Assembly: GCA_023387585.1 (NCBI GenBank)
Contig: JAEWHZ010000022.1
Coordinates: 1 to 6,035 of the forward strand
From: Pseudomonadota bacterium
GTDB lineage: Bacteria > Pseudomonadota > Alphaproteobacteria > Rhizobiales > Devosiaceae
Reading direction: 5' to 3'
DNA length: 6,035 nucleotides
Position 1 is the first letter of the stretch. Every line of letters starts with the position of its first letter. The position numbers and the translations under genes were made by a program. The notes under the pieces were generated by a model. That model searched no databases. It saw nothing but the letters and a program-made list of their open reading frames with translations, and was not told the origin of the DNA. Shown one piece after another: positions 1 to 5,668 of this stretch.

Positions 1-809
1 TCCTCGGCGGGGCAGCCATAGACCTTGACCAGGGCGCTGCGCAGATAGGGTTGTAGGCGCATGTCCGCGAAGGCCGCAAGCGCGCCATGGCGCAGGTCCG
101 GCCGGTTGAACACCGGGGGGCCGCTGCACACGTCCTCGAGCCCCGCCCCGGCCTCGGCGAGGATGATGGCCGCCGCCGCGATGTCCCAGTCCATCGAGCC
201 GCGCCGCGCCGCTACCGCGCCCATGCGCCCGCGCGCCACCTGCATCAGCCTATAGGCCAGCGAGGTGTAGTGCGGCCCCTTTCGGCATTCGAGGCCGAGG
301 GTCTTGAGCTCGGCATGCACCGCCCCGGCCGCCGGTATCAGCGGAACCGCCTCCGCCGTTTTGGGCGCCACCAGCGCCGCACCGTTGAAGCTCGCGCCCG
401 CCCCGATGGCCGCCGCATACATCTCGTCGCGCGCCGGCGCATAGATCACGCCGGCCACCGGCCGGCCGCGCTCGACCACGGCAAGGCTCACCGACCACGA
501 ATCCTCGCCCCTGATGAAGCCGCGCGTGCCGTCGATCGGGTCGACCACGAACAGCCGCTCGGCCTCGAGCCGGGCCGGATCGTCGACGCTCTCCTCGCTC
601 AGCCAGCCATAGAGCGGGCGCGCCGCCATCAGGGTCGCGCGCAGATAGTCGTCGAGGACGATGTCGGCTTCCGACACGGGAGAGTTGCCGTTTTTCTCCC
701 AGGTCTTCAGCTCGCGCCGGAAATAGCCCGCGGCGATGATGCCGGCCGAAACGGCGGCACTGCGCAGCAGCTCGAGATCTTCGGACGGCGCGGAAATCGG
801 GGGCGACAT
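1..809 (-). CDS. cysQ: 3'(2'),5'-bisphosphate nucleotidase CysQ-like, inositol monophosphatase fold (3' end cut by window)
   Basis: Metal-dependent phosphatase of the FIG/inositol monophosphatase superfamily. CysQ-type members hydrolyse 3'-phosphoadenosine 5'-phosphate to AMP, removing a by-product of sulfate assimilation in the cytoplasm. The 269 visible residues hold the family's metal sites in order: SEES at 71-74, DPIDGTRGF at 90-98 (metal aspartates D90 and D93) and WDIAAA at 208-213 (D209). The DPIDGTR variant fits alphaproteobacterial CysQ better than SuhB (usually DPLDGTxNF) or HisN, but the substrate is inferred. The start at 809 gives an N-terminus of normal length and has a weak AGAAG ribosome-binding site about 8 bases upstream. 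No stop occurs before the left edge, so the C-terminus is incomplete, although the visible length is already close to that of a full protein. It is divergent from the DUF6101-like gene. Alternative: a general inositol-phosphate phosphatase. Confidence 0.85.
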   Translation of the reverse strand, partial: MSPPISAPSEDLELLRSAAVSAGIIAAGYFRRELKTWEKNGNSPVSEADIVLDDYLRATLMAARPLYGWLSEESVDDPARLEAERLFVVDPIDGTRGFIRGEDSWSVSLAVVERGRPVAGVIYAPARDEMYAAAIGAGASFNGAALVAPKTAEAVPLIPAAGAVHAELKTLGLECRKGPHYTSLAYRLMQVARGRMGAVAARRGSMDWDIAAAAIILAEAGAGLEDVCSGPPVFNRPDLRHGALAAFADMRLQPYLRSALVKVYGCPAE

Positions 810-1039
810 CGGGTGCTTCTAGTGCGGTTGCGGCAAAAGGGAAAGCCGAGGGTTAATCTTGTGCTGAAAATGACGATTAATCACTCCTGATACCCGGTCA
901 TAGCCCGCTAACCCTCTGCCAAAACAACCTAAACTTAACCGATCCCGTTAAGTGCAACGGCAAGGACCGGCGCTAGATTACCCCCATCAAGAGGGCGGCA
1001 AAAACAGCTCTCGGTTGTTGACAGGAAGGTAGTTTCATC
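810..1039. promoter_or_regulatory. Divergent intergenic region, probable promoters for both flanking genes
   Basis: This 230-base gap separates two divergently transcribed genes, so it should hold both promoters. It is clearly richer in A and T than its surroundings, particularly 850-955. That stretch has GGTTAATC at 851-858, the palindrome GATTAATC at 875-882, CTAACC at 908-913, and an inverted pair TTAAC (935-939) / GTTAA (947-951) with seven bases between. The best -10-like word for the plus-strand gene is TAGATT at 974-979, but no good -35 lies at the right distance, so I do not assign an exact promoter. A strong ribosome-binding site for the plus gene, AGGAAGG, is at 1023-1029. No small gene is evident here. 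Confidence 0.5.
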
Positions 1040-1549
1040 ATGGCTCGTGGCTTTGAGATCGAGGGCGGCGCGACTGTCCTGGCTTTCGCAAGACCCGCCT
1101 TTGCCGAACCGGTCGCGGTGGCCAACGACAATGCCGCGCCCGATCCGACACGCACCGTCACCGTGCGCAAGCAGCTCGAGAAAAGCGGGGTCGCGGTCAA
1201 GATCAAGGTGCCGGTCGACGAATATATCGGCGTCGCCGTGGCCACGGCCATTTCCGAGGACGGCGTGCTGCGCTCCTCGATCGAGCTGGTGCATGAGGAC
1301 AGCGAGCTGAACTATCGCGTCTTCGAGGAAATCGGCAATCACAACGTCGTCGCCGAATGGCAGAACTGGGGCAAGAAGCTGCGCCTGCCGCTGTTCATCC
1401 GCGCCGGCGACGGCGAATACCTGCCCTATTCGCAGCAGGTCGACGGCGTGATGGTCGGGCACAAGACCTCGCGGCGCAAGCTGGTCGCCGAGGCCAACCG
1501 CCGTCCGCGCTTCCTCAACCGCCGCAAGCCCGGCACCGAAACCGCCTGA
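1040..1549 (+). CDS. Uncharacterised 169-residue protein, probably DUF6101 family
   Basis: No biochemical function is known to me. The start at 1040 is well supported by AGGAAGG ten bases upstream. The protein has no transmembrane segment and no convincing signal peptide: the alanine-rich stretch at 11-22 follows an acidic N-terminus. Residues 1-38 look low in complexity. Residues 39-125 form a compact-looking core with alternating beta-type stretches (TVTVRKQ, VAVKIKVPVDEYIGVAV, RVFEEI, AEWQNWGKKLRLPLFIR). The C-terminal tail is strongly basic (RRKLVAEANRRPRFLNRRK, 145-163). The VPV-x-x-Y-x-GVAV core together with the RRPRFLxRRK tail is what I recall of DUF6101, a family largely confined to Hyphomicrobiales; that assignment is from memory. 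The basic tail could bind nucleic acid or membrane phosphate (inference only). It is transcribed alone and ends at an intrinsic terminator. Confidence 0.8.
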   Translation: MARGFEIEGGATVLAFARPAFAEPVAVANDNAAPDPTRTVTVRKQLEKSGVAVKIKVPVDEYIGVAVATAISEDGVLRSSIELVHEDSELNYRVFEEIGNHNVVAEWQNWGKKLRLPLFIRAGDGEYLPYSQQVDGVMVGHKTSRRKLVAEANRRPRFLNRRKPGTETA

Positions 1550-1589
1550 CGGCGCTCAAAGGTTTCGCCTCCAAAGGCCACAAGCAGGG

Positions 1590-1622
1590 ACGACCCGGCC
1601 AGTGGTGCGGCCGGGTCGTTTT
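1590..1622 (+). terminator. Intrinsic (Rho-independent) terminator behind the DUF6101-like gene
   Basis: A perfect 11-base-pair stem (1590-1600 ACGACCCGGCC, 1609-1619 GGCCGGGTCGT) with an 8-base loop (1601-1608) runs into TTTT at 1619-1622. It lies 40 bases after the stop codon at 1547-1549 and just before the end of the convergent ubiA gene. In the minus direction the hairpin is followed by CCCTGC rather than a T run, so as an intrinsic terminator it serves the plus strand best. Confidence 0.85.
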
Positions 1623-1625
1623 GCG

Positions 1626-2555
1626 TCATCGCACCGCCCAGTCGGCGATCATCGCCACCGCCAGCAGCAGGCCGACCAGGTTGTTGGCCCGGAACCGCGC
1701 CAGCGCGTTCGCCGAATCGTGGATATCGAGCGTGATCACCTGCCAGGCGAGCAGCGCCGCCACCGGCACCAGCCCGATCATGAACACCGGCCCGGCGCCG
1801 ACCAGCCAGCCGGACAGCGCCCACAGCGCCATGGCGAGGACGTAAAATCCCGCTACCGCCGGCGCACTGCGCTCGCCGAACAGCCGCGCCGTCGACTTCA
1901 CCCCGATCAGCGCATCGTCCTCGATGTCCTGCAGGGCGTAGATGGTGTCGTAGCCGATGGTCCAGGCGATCGAGCCGGCATAGAGCACCAGCGGCGCCAG
2001 AGCGAGCCCGCCCGTCTGCGAGCTCCAGCCGACCAGCGCGCCATAGGAGAAGGCGAAGCCGAGAAACAGCTGCGGCCAGAAGGTGATGCGCTTCATGAAC
2101 GGATAGATGCCGACCAGCACCAGCGAGGCGACGCCGAGCCAGATGGTGAAGGCGTTGAACTGCACGAGGATCAGGAAGCCGAGCGCCGATTGCAACCCGA
2201 AGAACAGGAAGGCGCGATAGGCCGTGACCTGCCCCGAGGGGATCGGGCGCGAGCGCGTGCGCGCCACGCGCGCATCGATATGGCGGTCGGCGATGTCGTT
2301 GAAGGTGCAGCCGGCGCCGCGCATCAGCACCGAGCCGATGGCGCACAGCGCCAGCGCATAAAAATCGAACCCCGCTTCCGGCCGCGCGATCGCCGCCAGC
2401 GCCAGCGCGAAGGCGCAGGGCCAGAACAGCAGCCATAGCGGCATCGGCCGGTCCCAGCGCGCCAGCCGCGCATAGGGTTTCAGCCAGTCCGGCGCGAAGC
2501 GGTCGACCCAGTTGCCGCGCCTGGCATCGGCGACCGTGCCGTTGATGTCGCTCAT
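1626..2555 (-). CDS. ubiA: 4-hydroxybenzoate polyprenyltransferase UbiA
   Basis: Integral membrane prenyltransferase that attaches the polyprenyl chain to 4-hydroxybenzoate, the first membrane step of ubiquinone synthesis. The 309 residues are close to the usual 290-320. Both aspartate-rich motifs of the superfamily are present: NDIADRHID at 86-94 (N86, D90, D94), which binds the prenyl diphosphate through magnesium, and GYDTIYALQDIEDD at 201-214 (D210, D213, D214). The YDTxYAxQDxxDD form is typical of UbiA rather than of MenA, COX10 or chlorophyll synthases. Several hydrophobic stretches fit the all-helical membrane fold. I chose the start at 2555 because GGGAG lies seven bases upstream and MSDINGT begins a normal N-terminus. 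The frame stays open to an ATG at 2633, but that overlaps the rsmE start and adds 26 unlikely residues. It is convergent with the DUF6101-like gene and divergent from rsmE. Confidence 0.95.
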   Translation of the reverse strand: MSDINGTVADARRGNWVDRFAPDWLKPYARLARWDRPMPLWLLFWPCAFALALAAIARPEAGFDFYALALCAIGSVLMRGAGCTFNDIADRHIDARVARTRSRPIPSGQVTAYRAFLFFGLQSALGFLILVQFNAFTIWLGVASLVLVGIYPFMKRITFWPQLFLGFAFSYGALVGWSSQTGGLALAPLVLYAGSIAWTIGYDTIYALQDIEDDALIGVKSTARLFGERSAPAVAGFYVLAMALWALSGWLVGAGPVFMIGLVPVAALLAWQVITLDIHDSANALARFRANNLVGLLLAVAMIADWAVR

Positions 2556-2631
2556 CACGCAACTCCCGATGGCGGGCTGACAGCGCCCGCGCTTCATGCG
2601 AGTTAGGCTCCAAAACCACGGGAACGCAACC
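2556..2631. promoter_or_regulatory. Short divergent spacer between ubiA and rsmE
   Basis: These 76 bases must carry the start signals for two divergent genes. They hold the ubiA ribosome-binding site (minus-strand GGGAG at 2563-2567) and a CGGGAA site for rsmE at 2619-2624. I see no convincing -35/-10 pair on either strand. Either promoter may therefore reach into the opposite coding sequence or be far from the enterobacterial consensus. Calling it a promoter region rests on gene orientation alone. Confidence 0.35.
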
Positions 2632-3381
2632 ATGCCGCGAAGCCATGCCAGTCTGCGCCGACTCTATGTCGGCGACCCGCTCGCGCAAGGCGGCGAACTG
2701 ACGCTCGAGCGCAAGGCGTCGAACTATCTCGTCGCCGTATTGCGCATGAGCCCCGGTGCCGAATTCGTCGTGTTCAACGGGCGCGACGGCGCCTGGCTGG
2801 CTCGGATCGCCACCGCCTCGAAGACCGCCGCAAGCGCCGTGCTGGCCGAGCGGATCGCGCCGCAGACCCCGCAATCCGACCTGTGGTACGGCTTTGCTCC
2901 CCTCAAGGGCGAGCGGCTCGACTGGATGGTGCAGCGCGCGACCGAAATGGGGTGCGGCCTGATCCAGCCGGTCATCACCCAATTCACCCAGGCCACCCGC
3001 CCGCGCCTCGACAGGATCGAGGCCAATGTCATCGAAGCCGCCGAGCAATGCGAAGTGCTCAGCGTCCCGCAAGTGCTGGAACCCGTAGCCCTGCAAACCC
3101 TGCTCGCCGGCTGGAAGGAGACTCATGGCGACCGCGCCCTGGTCTTCGCCGACGAGAGCAGCGATTCGGCCAGCCCGCTGCCGGCGCTCGAGGGTTTGCG
3201 CACCCGTCCCGTCGGCCTCCTGATCGGCCCCGAAGGCGGGTTTTCCGACGCCGAGCGCGAAACGCTCAGGCAACAGGACTTCGTCGTGCCGATCTCGCTG
3301 GGGCCGCGCATCCTGCGCGCCGACTCGGCGGCGATCGCGGCGTTGGCGATCATCCAGGCATTCATCGGCGATTGGCGATGA
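2632..3381 (+). CDS. rsmE: 16S rRNA (uracil(1498)-N(3))-methyltransferase RsmE
   Basis: SPOUT-class (trefoil-knot) methyltransferase that uses S-adenosylmethionine to methylate N3 of U1498 in 16S rRNA of the small subunit. The 249 residues match the family (E. coli about 243). The N-terminal part, with LRRLYVGDPL at 8-17, is the PUA-like RNA-binding domain. The C-terminal knot shows RATEMG at 102-107, EAAEQC at 135-140, LIGPEGGF at 197-204 and SLGPRILRADSA at 222-233; the last two form the cofactor-binding knot. The start at 2632 has CGGGAA about seven bases upstream and begins just before the conserved LRRLYV. An in-frame ATG at 2596 would add 12 residues, has no better ribosome-binding site and is less likely. 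gshA follows 74 bases downstream on the same strand. Co-transcription is possible, and I recall rsmE next to gshA in other Hyphomicrobiales. Confidence 0.95.
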   Translation: MPRSHASLRRLYVGDPLAQGGELTLERKASNYLVAVLRMSPGAEFVVFNGRDGAWLARIATASKTAASAVLAERIAPQTPQSDLWYGFAPLKGERLDWMVQRATEMGCGLIQPVITQFTQATRPRLDRIEANVIEAAEQCEVLSVPQVLEPVALQTLLAGWKETHGDRALVFADESSDSASPLPALEGLRTRPVGLLIGPEGGFSDAERETLRQQDFVVPISLGPRILRADSAAIAALAIIQAFIGDWR

Positions 3382-3387
3382 AATGCA

Positions 3388-3415
3388 TTGATTTCAGCGT
3401 TCGAGCCGCTATGTT
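3388..3415 (+). promoter_or_regulatory. Candidate promoter upstream of gshA
   Basis: TTGATT (3388-3393) and TATGTT (3410-3415) are 16 bases apart, each matching four of six positions of the sigma-70-type -35 and -10 boxes. They fall just after the rsmE stop and 40 bases before the gshA start, in a stretch less GC-rich than the genes. The match could be chance. If real, gshA could be transcribed independently of rsmE. Confidence 0.25.
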
Positions 3416-3455
3416 CGCGCAACTTTGACCCCCAGCCCGGAAGACATCCCACCAT

Positions 3456-4844
3456 ATGGCCGGCGAAGACCCCATTTCCCCGCCGATCGAATCGCGCGCC
3501 GATCTGATCGAAGCCATGGCGCGCGGCGCCCGGCCGAAATCCGAATGGCGCGTCGGCACCGAGCACGAAAAGCACGTCTTCCACACCGATCCCATCCGCC
3601 CCGTGAGCTATGAGGGCGAGCAGGGCATCGGCAAGCTGCTCGAAGGCCTCGCCGCCGAGACCGGCTGGACGCCGTTTTACGATGGCGACAACCCGATCGG
3701 GCTGCGCAACGACCTGTCCGCCGGCGGCATCTCGCTCGAGCCGGGCGGGCAGTTCGAGCTCTCCGGCGCCCCGCTCGAAACCGCGCATGAGACGGCCGAC
3801 GAATATGCGTCCCATATGGCGACGACGAAAAAGATCGCCGCCCCGCTCGACATCCATTTCCTCGGCCTCGGCACCACCCCGCTCTGGGCGGTGCGCGACA
3901 TCCCGGTGATGCCGAAATCGCGCTATGCGATCATGGCGCCCTATATGGAAAAAGTCGGCACGCTCGGCACCTCGATGATGTTCCGCTCGTGCACCGTGCA
4001 GGCCAATCTCGATTTCGGCTCGGAAGCCGACATGGTCGACAAGCTGCGCGTCAGCCTCAAGCTGCAGCCCATCGTCACCGCCCTGTTCGCCAGCTCGCCC
4101 TTCATCGACGGCAAGGATTCCGGCTATCAGAGCTTTCGCGCCCAGATCTGGCGCAATACCGATGCCGACCGCACGGGGCTTTTGCCCTTCGTCTTCGAGG
4201 AGGGGTTCGGCTTCGAGCGCTATGCCGACTATGCCCTCGACGTGCCGATGTATTTCGTCATCCGCGACAAGCGCTATGTGAACGTCGCCGGTCAGAGCTT
4301 TCGCGATTTCCTCGACGGAAACCTGCCCGGCCTGCCGGGCGAGAAGCCGACCATCAAGGACTGGGAGGATCATTTGTCCACCCTGTTCCCCGAGGTGCGG
4401 CTCAAGCAGTTCCTCGAAATGCGCGGCGCCGATATGGGGCTCGGCTTCACCGTTCCGGCGCTGGCGGCGCTGTGGATCGGCCTGCTCTATGACGAGACCG
4501 CGCTTTCGGCGGCGCTGGACATGGTCGCCGACTGGGACGCCGAGACCATGGCCGCCCTGCGCGCCGCCATCCCGGTCACGGCCCTCGACACCCCCTGGCC
4601 CGGCGAGGACCGGCTGCGCTACGGGCTGGTGCGCGACGCCGCGCGCGAAATGGTCGGCATCGCCAGCGCGGGCCTTGCCCGCCGCAACCGCCTCAACGCC
4701 AAGGGCGAGGACGAAAGCATCCACCTCGCCCCGCTCGAAACCATGATCAACGCCGGCGACACCCAGGCCGAGCACTGGGTCAAGCTCTGGCGCGGCGAAT
4801 GGCAGGGCGATCTGATGCGGATTTTCGAGGCGGCGGAACTGTAG
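3456..4844 (+). CDS. gshA: Glutamate-cysteine ligase, plant/alphaproteobacterial type
   Basis: Cytoplasmic ATP-dependent ligase joining L-glutamate and L-cysteine into gamma-glutamylcysteine, the first and usually rate-limiting step of glutathione synthesis. The 462 residues match the plant-like class found in alphaproteobacteria, which is distinct in sequence from E. coli GshA. Recognisable blocks are WRVGTEHEKHVF (31-42, the acidic nucleotide/metal motif with E36 and E38), YDGDNPIGL (75-83), SLEPGGQFELSGAP (93-106), MMFRSCTVQANLD (174-186) and QIWRNTDADR (230-239). The start at 3456 precedes the conserved region by about 30 residues as expected. Its ribosome-binding site, GGAAG at 3439-3443, is 12 bases away and so rather distant. 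C179 is the only cysteine, so an intramolecular disulfide switch like that of plant enzymes is impossible. The stop is followed by repeat copy A, and tadA is convergent. Confidence 0.95.
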   Translation: MAGEDPISPPIESRADLIEAMARGARPKSEWRVGTEHEKHVFHTDPIRPVSYEGEQGIGKLLEGLAAETGWTPFYDGDNPIGLRNDLSAGGISLEPGGQFELSGAPLETAHETADEYASHMATTKKIAAPLDIHFLGLGTTPLWAVRDIPVMPKSRYAIMAPYMEKVGTLGTSMMFRSCTVQANLDFGSEADMVDKLRVSLKLQPIVTALFASSPFIDGKDSGYQSFRAQIWRNTDADRTGLLPFVFEEGFGFERYADYALDVPMYFVIRDKRYVNVAGQSFRDFLDGNLPGLPGEKPTIKDWEDHLSTLFPEVRLKQFLEMRGADMGLGFTVPALAALWIGLLYDETALSAALDMVADWDAETMAALRAAIPVTALDTPWPGEDRLRYGLVRDAAREMVGIASAGLARRNRLNAKGEDESIHLAPLETMINAGDTQAEHWVKLWRGEWQGDLMRIFEAAEL

Positions 4845-4869
4845 GGCGCCGCACGGCCGGCACTCTCGA

Positions 4870-4990
4870 TGTCACCCCGGCTTCAGGCCGGGGCCCATCA
4901 CGAAGGGGCGAGGTCGAAGCGCCATCGTGACGGTTGATGGCGTCGGAGATAGGTCCCGGCCTGCGCCGGGACGACAACCGCGCGCGTTGC
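4870..4990. repeat. REPIN-like palindromic repeat, copy A
   Basis: Lies between the convergent gshA and tadA genes. Two REP-like hairpins face each other: left stem 4875-4881/4887-4893 (CCCCGGC, loop TTCAG, GCCGGGG) and right stem 4954-4960/4965-4971 (TCCCGGC, loop CTGC, GCCGGGA). Between them is a small hairpin, CGCCATC 4920-4926 / GATGGCG 4936-4942 with a 9-base loop. By eye about 102 of 122 aligned positions match copy B, in the same orientation, with one gap. The match extends about 14 bases past the right arm (4977-4990). The two arms of this copy have diverged from each other, so the whole-element palindrome is imperfect. It could act as a bidirectional mRNA 3' end for gshA and tadA, but neither side has a T run. 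Confidence 0.85.
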
Positions 4991-5001
4991 CATCCACGGC
5001 C

Positions 5002-5442
5002 TTACCCCCGCAGCCCGCGAAAGAACGCCACCATCATCGCCTCGGCCTCGATCGCGCCGATCCCGCCCACCACTTCCGGGCGATGATGGCAGCTTGGCTG
5101 GTCGAACAGGCGCACGCCGTTCTCCACCGCGCCGGCCTTGATGTCCTCGGCGGCATAATAGAGCCGGCGCAGCTTCGCATGGGCGATGGCCCCGGCGCAC
5201 ATCGGGCACGGCTCGAGCGTCACATAGAGATCGCAGCCATCGAGCCGGCCGGTGCCGCGCGCTTCGAGTGCCGCCCGGATGGCCATCATCTCGGCATGCG
5301 CCGTCGGATCGTCGAGCTCGCGCATGCGGTTGCGCTCGGCGGCGAGCACGCGGCCGTCCCCGACCACCACCGCCCCCACCGGCACCTCGCCACGCGCCGC
5401 CGCCTCGCGGGCCAGCGCCAGAGCCTGCTGCATGAAATTCAT
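5002..5442 (-). CDS. tadA: tRNA-specific adenosine deaminase TadA
   Basis: Zinc-dependent deaminase that converts the wobble adenosine 34 of tRNA-Arg(ACG) to inosine; usually essential in bacteria. The 146-residue product has the cytidine-deaminase-like signature: HAE at 49-51 (H49 zinc ligand, E51 proton shuttle) and PCPMC at 78-82 (C79 and C82 zinc ligands). VPVGAVVV (20-27), the TLEPC context and the DIKAGAVENGVRLF stretch (100-113) separate TadA from cytosine or guanine deaminases. I chose the ATG at 5442 because MNFMQQALALAR begins where TadA homologues begin, although its ribosome-binding site is poor. In-frame ATGs exist at 5481 (CAGGG just upstream) and 5505, inside a palindrome. These would add 13 or 21 residues unlike TadA. 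The gene is flanked by the two copies of the REPIN-like element. Confidence 0.93.
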   Translation of the reverse strand: MNFMQQALALAREAAARGEVPVGAVVVGDGRVLAAERNRMRELDDPTAHAEMMAIRAALEARGTGRLDGCDLYVTLEPCPMCAGAIAHAKLRRLYYAAEDIKAGAVENGVRLFDQPSCHHRPEVVGGIGAIEAEAMMVAFFRGLRG

Positions 5443-5479
5443 GCCCGTGCTGTAGAGGCTTTTAAGGGTGGGGGGAAGC

Positions 5480-5505
5480 ATGGTGCCCTGTTGTGGTGGC
5501 ACCAT
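5480..5505. repeat. Perfect 8-base inverted repeat upstream of tadA
   Basis: ATGGTGCC (5480-5487) and GGCACCAT (5498-5505) are exact reverse complements around a 10-base loop. The flanks add weaker complementarity, with a G-run at 5466-5476 and a C-rich run at 5506-5517. In the tadA transcript the structure would sit in the 5' leader, ending 37 bases before the preferred start. No T run follows on the minus strand, so it is not a standard intrinsic terminator. It is unrelated in sequence to the neighbouring REPIN-like repeats. Confidence 0.6.
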
Positions 5506-5522
5506 CCCTCCACCCCCACTGC

Positions 5523-5644
5523 TGTCACCCCGGCGGGAGGCCGGGGCCTATCACGAGGGGGTGCGGCTGATGCGCCATCGCGGCGGTTGATGGCGTTGGA
5601 GATAGGCCCCGGCCTCCCGCCGGGGTGACAATCGTGCGCGTTGC
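5523..5644. repeat. REPIN-like palindromic repeat, copy B (perfect 30-base arms)
   Basis: Lies between the end of the ABC exporter gene and the start of tadA. The arms 5523-5552 and 5601-5630 are exact 30-base reverse complements bounded by TGTCA/TGACA. Each arm folds on its own: left stem 5528-5534/5540-5546 (loop GGGAG), right stem 5607-5613/5619-5625 (loop CTCCC). The 48-base centre holds a third hairpin, CGCCATC 5573-5579 / GATGGCG 5589-5595. Similarity to copy A continues through 5631-5644, so the unit is asymmetric. It may form the 3' end of the exporter mRNA. No transposase gene is present, so it would be a non-autonomous element. Confidence 0.88.
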
Positions 5645-5668
5645 GGCACCGAGGATCATGACGATCCA

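Noticed and set aside
87..890. 267-residue open frame on the plus strand, antisense to cysQ
   Set aside because: The minus-strand product carries all inositol-monophosphatase metal motifs; the plus frame is compositionally biased and motif-free.
935..951. CtrA binding site (TTAA-N7-TTAA)
   Set aside because: The two TTAA cores are nine bases apart, so the canonical spacing is not met; it is kept only as part of a general motif cluster.
1018..1023. Exact TTGACA -35 consensus ahead of the DUF6101-like gene
   Set aside because: It overlaps the ribosome-binding site, and a -10 box at normal spacing would fall inside the coding sequence, where TGGCTC is not a -10-like word.
935..1462. 175-residue open frame on the minus strand over the DUF6101-like gene
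   Set aside because: The plus-strand frame has a strong ribosome-binding site, a terminator and a family-like sequence; this frame has neither signals nor recognisable content.
1426..3273. 615-residue open frame on the minus strand covering ubiA and part of rsmE
   Set aside because: It is antisense or out of frame to well-recognised genes, its protein is arginine/alanine/glycine-rich with no motif, and such frames are common in GC-rich DNA. The rsmE and ubiA motifs prove the other frames.
3123..4775. 550-residue open frame on the minus strand, antisense to gshA
   Set aside because: It is a codon-position shadow of the gshA frame. No family motif is seen, while gshA on the plus strand is unmistakable over the same bases.
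4780..4977. 65-residue minus frame (RRRPGPISDAINRHDGAS...) across repeat copy A
   Set aside because: Its sequence is a translation of the repeat; the same peptide pattern arises from copy B, which marks it as a repeat artefact commonly mis-annotated as a hypothetical protein.
4870..5644. Composite transposon or insertion sequence carrying tadA between direct repeats
   Set aside because: tadA is a core essential gene with composition like its neighbours. There is no transposase, and the repeats are short REPIN-like elements rather than insertion-sequence ends.
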